The notes under the pieces were generated by a model. The model was given only the letters and a program-made list of their open reading frames with translations, had not been told where the DNA came from and ran no database searches. The position numbers and the translations under genes were made by a program. DNA of 64,000 nucleotides from JAGQRJ01 sp041402045 (lineage in GTDB: Bacteria > Planctomycetota > J058), in the NCBI GenBank assembly GCA_041402045.1, contig JAWKSZ010000004.1, forward strand, positions 123,463 to 187,462, in the 5' to 3' direction. This document shows, in pieces, positions 58,575 through 64,000 of this stretch. The first letter of the stretch is position 1; each line of letters starts with the position of its first letter.

Positions 58575-58611
58575 CCGGGCCAGGGGGGGGGCGGCGACCC
58601 CGCCGCCCCCC

Positions 58612-58980
58612 TGGATACCTTGGGCGCAACGGGGACGGATACCGTGGGTGCAACGGCGGCGGGGGGGGCGGCGGCACCTGGATAGCCCTGCTGCAACGCC
58701 TGGATACCTCTGCTGCAACGCGGAAGGGGGGCGGCGGCCCCTGGATAGCCCTGCTGCAACGCCTGGATACCTCTGCTGCAACGCCGGCAGGGGGGGCGGC
58801 GGCCCGTGGATAGCCCTGCTGCAACGCCTGGATACCTCTGCTGCAACGCGGGCCTGGATACCTCTGCCGCAACGCCGGCAGGTGAGGGCCTGGCGGCAGA
58901 ATCCACTGCAGCCCGACCACACCCCGAAGACTGCGCCCGTCCATTAGCCGAACACGCGGTGGATAGCATGGCTGCAAAAT
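58612..58980. repeat. Array of the ~22-nt motif, right copy, first array
   Basis: Ten units as in the left copy, with G-run lengths differing (for example seven or eight Gs here against fewer on the left). The last unit, GTGGATAGCATGGCTGCAAA, ends at 58978. Confidence 0.85.
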
Positions 58981-58989
58981 CGACGGACA

Positions 58990-59253
58990 GTGGGGGCGCT
59001 ACTTGACACCGAGCGCTTCGTGCGCTCGATCAAGGAGGAGTGCCTCAGCAAGCTGATCCCGCTGGGCGAGGCTCACCTGCGCCGAGCGATCCGGGAGTTC
59101 GTCGAGCACTACCACGCCGAGCGCAACCACCAGGGCCTCGGGAATCGCCTGATCGCTCCGGCCCCAGGGGTCGGCTCCCGCGAAGGCGAGATCGTCGTCG
59201 ACGAGCGCCTCGGCGGTCTGCTCCGCCACTACAGCCGCCGTTCGGCGGCCTGA
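58990..59253 (+). pseudogene. Transposase C-terminal fragment, right copy
   Basis: 87 codons, RFVRSIKEECLSKLIPLGEA onward, through DERLGGLLRHYSRRSAA. The ~390 nt 59020-59417 repeat 57530-57915 closely, including GGTTGACCAATGGGACCCTT, so an IS end was duplicated within the module. 59254-59410 is this non-coding IS flank. Confidence 0.75.
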
Positions 59254-59411
59254 ATTCACGACTCCTGCCTCGACTTCTCCGGGGTCACGGTGTGTACTCG
59301 GGGGAAGCGAGGGCTGCTCGAGGGCGAGCGGCGCCTCGACCGGGGTGTTTGGTGACGGCGATTCTGGGTCGGGAGCCTTCAAGTCTGCCTCGGTTGACCA
59401 ATGGGACCCTT

Positions 59412-59462
59412 CGGGATACCTTCGGTGCAACGCACCTGGATACTTAGCCCGCTCTCTCACAC
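59412..59462. repeat. Second motif site, right copy (294 nt shorter than left)
   Basis: One full unit (GGGATACCTTCGGTGCAACG) and one partial unit (TGGATACTTAGCCCGCTCTC). The inserted segment of the left copy is missing at exactly this point. 59463-59624 shows no gene. Confidence 0.8.
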
Positions 59463-59624
59463 GGCTCAAGCTCGCGTGGTCTTAGGGTCGCCCTGGAGGT
59501 CCGGAGCCAGCACAGCGCTCCCCTGCGCGTCTCACGGCCACGTGCCGATCACCGGCTTGCCCTGCTGCGTGCCTGGCCCCTGACCCCTGCTCAGTCCTCG
59601 GGCGCCTCGGCTATGATCCTGGGT

Positions 59625-60338
59625 ATGACCGACTCCCGACTCCAAGAACTCAAGCGCGCCTGGGAGGCCAGCGGCTCCGTCGAGGACGAGGCCGCCTACC
59701 TGCGTGAGCGGGTGCGGGTCGGGGACCTGACCCAGGAGCGGCTGGAGCTGGCTGCCTACTGTGGTCATGAGGGGGCGCTCGAAGTTGGCGCGGCACGTCG
59801 CGCGCGTGACCGGGAGTCAGGGACGATAGGCGGGGCTAGCGTGGAGGACTGGCTCCACGGACTCGCCTTTTGGGGTCATAGCGTCCTCACGCAGGCAAGC
59901 CTTTCGGCAGCAACACTAGCGCTGCCGACGTGGCGAGAGCGAAATGCCTCCTCGACCCAGGTCGAGAACGCGCTTGAGGCAGTTAGGGCATGGCTTGCTT
60001 GCCCGTGTGCCGAGCATCGATCAGTTCTTTTCTCAGAACGTCGTACCGTCAGCGATATAGCAGCCGAGGCTTCGCTCTCGTTGGGTGACGACGATCAGTT
60101 TCCAGCAAGGGCAGCGTGGGCCACGCGAGACGCACTAGGCTGTGCCATTGGTGATCCCCTAGGTAACGCGAACGAAGAGCAGCCTGTCTCACTCCAAGAA
60201 GCACTGAAATGGGCCCGTGGTGCACTAGAATCTGCAGCCGGGGCCGTATCTGACGCTGAGGCGGGCTCAGATTCCCTACTACCAGTCTTGAGGTCTGTGC
60301 AGGAGAGCCTCTGGAGATGGGCGCTCCGCAGTTCCTAG
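59625..60338 (+). CDS. Unrecognised 237-residue protein convergent with RHS tip
   Basis: Start at the second ATG (MTDSRLQELKRAWEASGSVE), which best fits related hypothetical proteins; an ATG four codons earlier also exists. The N-terminal 50 residues carry DLTQERLELAAYCGHEGALE, a motif I have seen only in unnamed proteins of high-GC bacteria. The rest is helical (ALEAVRAWLACPCAEHRSVL; SLQEALKWARGALESAAGAV). The stop lies 2 nt from the convergent RHS-tip stop. It may be an immunity protein for the RHS domain, though such genes usually share the strand. Confidence 0.55.
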   Translation: MTDSRLQELKRAWEASGSVEDEAAYLRERVRVGDLTQERLELAAYCGHEGALEVGAARRARDRESGTIGGASVEDWLHGLAFWGHSVLTQASLSAATLALPTWRERNASSTQVENALEAVRAWLACPCAEHRSVLFSERRTVSDIAAEASLSLGDDDQFPARAAWATRDALGCAIGDPLGNANEEQPVSLQEALKWARGALESAAGAVSDAEAGSDSLLPVLRSVQESLWRWALRSS

Positions 60339-60340
60339 GA

Positions 60341-61405
60341 CTACCAGGGGGCAGCCGCCTCACGCCCACCCCGATAGAATGTTACTCCTTCACGTAGCCG
60401 CTCCCAGTGGTCTCGCAGGTATCTGAGTTCATGGCCTGTAACTGAGTCCGCGAACTCACCTACTCCGGCCAGGATGTCGTCCAGGCACTGCACGTTAGAC
60501 AAATCGAAGTGGATCTTTCCGCCGCTACTCACGACCTCTTCGATGGTCTCCGTCGAAAGGCTAATCCAGGCGTCTTTCCCGCCGGGGAAGCCCGGGGGGA
60601 CAACGTCACTGAGAACCCTCCCGCCACCAGAATTCGCGAAGTCTCTTAGCCTTCCACCAGCTGAGGGACCGTAGGCAAGATCATTTGGCCCAAATATGGG
60701 TCCTGCCTGCGCGGCGTCGTCCACTCGTCCTGTGACGGCCCGCACCATGCGATTCCCCTGCGCCTGGATCCCACCCCGGCGGATTCGCGCTCCCAACCGC
60801 ATAAGAGAGAGTACATAGGGGTTGTCTGAGCCCGGGAGCATGGAGATGCCGACCTCGACCGCATACCCGGTAACCTCGTCTAGAGCCGCTCCCCCTAGGG
60901 CTCCCATTCCCCTAAGAGCCGCAGCCCCAAGGCCGCCGAGGATTAGATTGATGGTGGGGTCTGGCTGGATTCCGTGACTGACGGCCGGACCACCCCTCTG
61001 AGCCACAGAGGCGAAGTCCTCAATCTGGGTGAAGTGGGCCTCCAACATTTCCACCCAAGGCCGAAAGGGGGCAGGTGCCCGATAAGAGCGCCCCCTACGA
61101 ACTCGAATTCGACCGATCGCTGAGACGGCTCCGCCGCTTCCAAATATGTAACGCTCAAGATCAGATTCTGTCGTCAGCCAGGGACTGGTTTCGGACCAGT
61201 TGTCCAGACCCAGCGGATCCACGTAGTTCACCGGGTTCGCCGAGCAGTAGCCCTGCCCGTTCCCGAGCTGCGCAGGATCCCCCCACAGCCCGAGCGGATC
61301 CCGGCTCACGAACCGCCCCGCGACCGGGTCGTAGTAGCGCAGGCGGTAGTAGTAGAGCCCTACTACCTCCCTCGGTGAGCGTGCTTGGCCGCCAGCCGGG
61401 AGGGA
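60341..61405 (-). pseudogene. Orphan RHS repeat tip with variable C-terminal domain
   Basis: From 61309 the frame is open for 322 codons: DPLGLWGDPAQLGNGQGYCS, NPVNYVDPLGLDNWSE is the RHS core boundary, after which comes a 270-residue domain with ILGGLGAAALRGMGALGGAA and ending in GVTFYRGGREAAAPW. Upstream, YYYRLRYYDPVAGRF belongs to the RHS core but is separated by a one-base difference from the left copy. The bulk of an RHS protein (over 1000 residues) is absent, so this is a displaced tip cassette. The C-terminal domain may be a toxin; no known catalytic motif was recognised. Confidence 0.65.
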
Positions 61406-61420
61406 TTCACAGGCACGTGT

Positions 61421-61435
61421 GAATTGTCAAAGAGC
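61421..61435 (+). repeat. GAATTGTCAAA motif, site 3
   Basis: GAATTGTCAAAGAGC between RHS tip and Rpn gene, at the same place as site 1 in the left copy. Confidence 0.6.
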
Positions 61436-61501
61436 ACTCGCAGAGTAGCTGGCCGAGCCCTGGAGAACCAGCACACGGCCTGCGCCTGAGGAGACCCCCG
61501 A

Positions 61502-62500
61502 GTGTCGGCGCAGGACGATACGGTGAAGCCCACGGCCGTCCCTACGCCCCACGACAGCTTCGCCCAAGCGGTGTTCTCGGATCCCGCGCAGGCCGCGGTC
61601 GTGTTCCAGGCGGCCCTGCCGCCGGAGCTGCTCCGCCACCTGGACCTCGCCCAGGCGGAGCTGCGCCCGAGCCTGTTCAAGGCCGACGACCTGCACGAGC
61701 GCCGGGCAGACTTCCTGTTCAAGGTTCCGCTCGCGGGGGAGGACGCCTACCTGCTCACCCTGCTGGAACACCAGAGCCGCCAGGACTCGACCCTCGCGGC
61801 GCGGCTGCTCGTGTATGCAGGTCGGGCCCTGGACCGACACATGCGGGAGAATCCGGGCGCTAAGCGGCTGCCCGCCGTGATCCCGGTCGTGCTCTATCAC
61901 GGTGAGCGCGCCTGGACCGCGCCCCGCGAGCTGCTCGAGCTCTACGCGCTGCCGGACGAGGCGACGGACGCCCTACGCGGCCACGTACCGAACCTGCGCT
62001 TCTTCCTGGACGACCTGAGCCAGACTGAGGACGCAGACCTGCGGAAGCGGCCAGGGCCCGTGCTCGCACGCGTCGCGCTGCTGGCTATGCGCCACGCGCA
62101 GGAGCTGCGGCGCTCCAAGGACCCGGCCGCGACCATGCGGGCGCTCGCCAGCTCTCTGGGTGACCTGCTCCTGCAAGTCCAAGAACGAACGGGCCGGACC
62201 GTGGTCGTCCGGTATATGCTAGAGATCGTGGAGCTGGAGTCCGACGTGGGGCAGGAGATCCTGCTCCAGGCCATGCCAGGAAGAGTAAAGGAGGACGTCG
62301 TGACCGCTGCCGACCAACTACGCGCTCAGGGCAGGACTGAGGGCAAGCGCGGCGCCCTCCTCCAGCTGCTCCGAGAAGGCTTCGCTCCGTTGCCGCCCGA
62401 GGTCGAGCAGCGCGTCGCCTCTGCGTCGGAGTCGGAGCTGGTCGCCTGGACGGGGCGCGTGCTGCGCGCCAAGTCCCTCGACGACGTCTTTGCCGGCTAG
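61502..62500 (+). CDS. Rpn (YhgA-like) family nuclease
   Basis: 332 residues from a GTG with GAGGAG about eight bases upstream. N-terminal PHDSFAQAVFSDPAQAAVVF is the family signature; the PD-(D/E)XK-like site has Asp70 (RRADFLFKV) and LLEHQSRQD with Glu89 and Gln91, then AVIPVVLYHGERAWTAP. Rpn proteins are toxic DNA endonucleases, some shown to defend against phage, and some are inhibited by a small protein made from an internal start in the same gene. C-terminal residues ~285-332 form a small domain (GALLQLLREGFAPLPPEVEQ; RVASASESELVAWTGRVL) that recurs twice in the next gene. Confidence 0.85.
   Translation: MSAQDDTVKPTAVPTPHDSFAQAVFSDPAQAAVVFQAALPPELLRHLDLAQAELRPSLFKADDLHERRADFLFKVPLAGEDAYLLTLLEHQSRQDSTLAARLLVYAGRALDRHMRENPGAKRLPAVIPVVLYHGERAWTAPRELLELYALPDEATDALRGHVPNLRFFLDDLSQTEDADLRKRPGPVLARVALLAMRHAQELRRSKDPAATMRALASSLGDLLLQVQERTGRTVVVRYMLEIVELESDVGQEILLQAMPGRVKEDVVTAADQLRAQGRTEGKRGALLQLLREGFAPLPPEVEQRVASASESELVAWTGRVLRAKSLDDVFAG
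62300..62500 (+). CDS. Possible internal start product of the Rpn gene (RpnS-like)
   Basis: An in-frame GTG at 62300 (codon 267 of the Rpn gene) follows a strong AAAGGAGG (62287-62294) by five bases. It would give 66 residues covering only the C-terminal domain. Intragenic small Rpn proteins are known to inhibit the full-length nuclease in E. coli. The same AGGAGG...GTG arrangement begins the next gene. Translation is inferred from the site. Confidence 0.45.
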   Translation: MTAADQLRAQGRTEGKRGALLQLLREGFAPLPPEVEQRVASASESELVAWTGRVLRAKSLDDVFAG

Positions 62501-62522
62501 CTCCCCTGCTCCAGGAGGAAGA

Positions 62523-62969
62523 GTGAGGGAGGACGTCCTAACCGCCGTCAACCAACTGCGCGCTGAGGGGAGGGCCGAAGGTAGGGCCCGTGGCATGCGC
62601 CGCGTCCTGCTCTACCAACTCCACGAGGGGTTCGGCCCGCTGACCCCTGAGGTCGAGGAACGCGTCGCGTCCGCGTCGGAGGCGGAGCTGGTCGCCTGGT
62701 CGAGCCGCGTCCTGCGCGCCGAGACCCTGAGTGACGTGTTCGGGGACAGAGCACGGGTGACCGCAGCCGACGCACTGCGTGCTGAGGGCAGAGCAGAAGG
62801 CTTGGTGGAGGGCAGGCGCCGCGCGCTCGTCGTGCTCCTCCATGGAGGCTTTGGCTCGCTGCCGGCTGAGATCGAGCGGCGCGTCGCGTCCGCGTCGGAG
62901 TCGGAGCTGGTCGCCTGGACCGGGCGCGCCCTGCGCGGCAAGACCCTGGACGACCTCTTCGCCGACTGA
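62523..62969 (+). CDS. Stand-alone protein of two Rpn C-terminal domains
   Basis: 148 residues from the GTG at 62523, AGGAGG at 62513-62518. It begins REDVLTAVNQLRAEGRAEGR, like the internal product of the preceding gene, and contains two copies of the domain (GFGPLTPEVEERVASASEAE; GGFGSLPAEIERRVASASES, each followed by ELVAW and TLxDxF). No nuclease part is present. It starts 22 nt after the Rpn stop and is probably co-translated. A separate inhibitor of Rpn, evolved from its C-terminal domain, is the most attractive reading. Confidence 0.65.
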   Translation: MREDVLTAVNQLRAEGRAEGRARGMRRVLLYQLHEGFGPLTPEVEERVASASEAELVAWSSRVLRAETLSDVFGDRARVTAADALRAEGRAEGLVEGRRRALVVLLHGGFGSLPAEIERRVASASESELVAWTGRALRGKTLDDLFAD

Positions 62970-62984
62970 GCAGGCGCCTGCCGC

Positions 62985-63905
62985 CTATTCGGCGACGTCC
63001 GTGCACACGCGCTCGAGGACGCTGACCGCGCGACGCAGGGCGGCGCGACTCACCAGCACGTAGCGCTGGGTCGTGGTGAGCCGCCTGTGCCCCAAGAAGC
63101 GCTGGACCGCGACCAGGTTGGCGCCCTCGTCGACGAGGTGCGTGGCGACGGAGCGCCTGAGGACGTGCGGGCCGCAGCGCAGTCCGGCTTGCCGCGCGAG
63201 CTCAGCCACGATCCCCGAGAGCCGGTCGGCGGAGACGGGGGTCCCGCGCTCGGTGACCAGGAACCGACCCCGGTCCTCGCGGTTCCAGGCCAGGAAGGGC
63301 CGGCCCTCGGCGAGGTAGGCCAAGAGGTGGGGCATGGAGGCCGTGGGCACGGGGACGTGCTGGTGGGCGCCGCGCTTGACCCTGCGGACCAAGAACATTG
63401 CCTGCTCCTGGTCGAGGTCGCCGACCCGCGCGCGGCTGACTTCGGCCCGCCGAACGCCCAGCCCGTAGAGGAGCTCGAGGGCCGCGCGATTCCGCAGGCT
63501 GAGCGCGCGGCAGATCTCGGGGGAGCGGCGGGAGTCGGACGGGATCGAGGCCAGGTCCAGGAGCCGGGCGACGGACTCGGACTTCAGCACGCGCCGAGGC
63601 CCGACGCTCGCGGACGAGTGCCGAAACGCCAGACGCTCGGCCGGGTTCCGCTGCACGAGGCCCCGCTCCAGGAGGAAGGCGAAGAACTGAGTCAAGACCG
63701 AGGCCTCACGCGCGCAGGTGTTGGGGGCCACCTCCCGCACGCGCCGCGCAAACAACGCCTCGACGTGCACGTGCCGGGTCTTGCGGAGCGAGAGCGGCAA
63801 GCGCCGCAGGAGCGCGCGCAGGACGCGGGTCTCGAGCCGGAGCGTGTTCGGCATGTAGCCCCGGCGCTCGCGGTCCTGGGAGAAGAGCTCGAGCGCGCGC
63901 TCCAC
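62985..63905 (-). CDS. Second tyrosine recombinase, intact right copy
   Basis: 306 residues from a GTG (MERALELFSQDRERRGYMPN). Core-binding domain to about residue 105, then catalytic domain with Arg in YGLGVRRAEVSRARV, Lys/Arg in VRRVKRGAHQHV, HVLRRSVATHL, FLGHRRLTTTQRY with the nucleophile Tyr. It shares only the catalytic pattern with the first recombinase and lies ~20 nt behind it. Two co-transcribed recombinases plus an ATPase recall Tn554-like transposons; here the ATPase gene precedes the left pair only within the window. Confidence 0.9.
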   Translation of the reverse strand: MERALELFSQDRERRGYMPNTLRLETRVLRALLRRLPLSLRKTRHVHVEALFARRVREVAPNTCAREASVLTQFFAFLLERGLVQRNPAERLAFRHSSASVGPRRVLKSESVARLLDLASIPSDSRRSPEICRALSLRNRAALELLYGLGVRRAEVSRARVGDLDQEQAMFLVRRVKRGAHQHVPVPTASMPHLLAYLAEGRPFLAWNREDRGRFLVTERGTPVSADRLSGIVAELARQAGLRCGPHVLRRSVATHLVDEGANLVAVQRFLGHRRLTTTQRYVLVSRAALRRAVSVLERVCTDVAE

Positions 63906-63925
63906 CGTCAGCAGCCGCCTGGCGG

Positions 63926-64000
63926 TCAGACCGAAAACCTCTCGCGCGGGTGCTTGAGCAGGATCTCGCGGCGGAGCTCGCCGGTGTCGAGGCAGAGGTA
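63926..64000 (-). CDS. First tyrosine recombinase, right copy, C-terminal end (cut by window edge)
   Basis: The last 24 codons (YLCLDTGELRREILLKHPRE then RFSV) identical to the left copy, including the Tyr nucleophile. The remainder and any second ATPase gene lie beyond the window. Confidence 0.85.
   Translation of the reverse strand, partial: YLCLDTGELRREILLKHPRERFSV

Larger units (their letters stand above)
56658..64000. repeat. Right copy of the duplicated mobile module (runs out of the window)
   Basis: Same gene order as 46200-53752: transposase, IstB remnant, XRE gene, motif arrays, transposase fragment, unknown gene, RHS tip, Rpn, Rpn C-terminal gene, two recombinases. Nearly all reading frames are intact. 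Confidence 0.85.

Overview
This window comes from a high-GC Gram-negative bacterium. Outer-membrane proteins, lipoproteins and a lipid A deacylase-like enzyme point to an outer membrane. The IS21, RHS and Rpn families would fit Planctomycetota or Myxococcota, but nothing here fixes the taxon. Almost all of it is accessory DNA: a tailed-phage (prophage-like) gene set, two cargo defence-type systems, a tRNA remnant and a repeat-rich mobile region.

Layout. 1-562: start of an IS21-type IstA transposase, cut by the window edge. 798-1094: an 80-82-nt tandem repeat. 1.25-35.05 kb: phage morphogenesis genes in the usual order (small terminase, ParB-like, Mom-like, HNH-kinase fusion, large terminase, portal, prohead protease, decoration protein, major capsid protein, head-tail connectors, tail proteins, large tail-tip/fibre protein). 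They are interrupted by cargo: an HNH protein, a RAMA-domain protein, an LpxR-like deacylase, a C39-like cysteine peptidase, three unrecognised proteins, a DUF488 protein, an outer-membrane porin, two lipoproteins, an XRE repressor with an ImmA peptidase, and a complete bacterial ubiquitin-like conjugation operon (di-Ubl-E2 fusion, JAMM-E1 fusion, DUF6527 protease). No integrase, lysis gene or classical tape measure is visible.

Five phage transcription units (starting at 1251, 3753, 4704, 13439 and 26456) share the hexamer GTCCC(G/C) exactly 21 nt before the start codon. The motif is absent at the same distance from the cargo starts I checked. It therefore looks like the phage's own promoter signature, and it places the LpxR-like protein and the porin in the phage regulon.

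35.16-44.85 kb: a four-gene Wadjet/SMC-like operon with overlapping or closely spaced genes. Its last gene joins a JetD-like Toprim region to a RecB-like PD-(D/E)XK nuclease and a YprB-type RNase H domain in one 995-residue protein. I consider this the best candidate for an undescribed system. It is followed by a 3' fragment of a tRNA-Gly(CCC) gene at 45.09-45.13 kb, probably an integration scar, and by a putative PARP-like ADP-ribosyltransferase with a small partner gene.

46.2-64 kb: a mobile region containing two copies (about 46.20-53.75 and 56.66-64.00 kb) of a module of at least 7.3 kb. Each has a DD35E transposase, an IstB remnant, an XRE protein, arrays of a ~22-nt motif, a second transposase fragment, an unrecognised protein, an orphan RHS tip, an Rpn nuclease with a separate gene for its C-terminal domains, and two tyrosine recombinases. 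The left copy carries many 1-4 nt indels, either decay or uncorrected assembly error. Between the copies lies a P-loop ATPase gene translationally coupled to the first recombinase.
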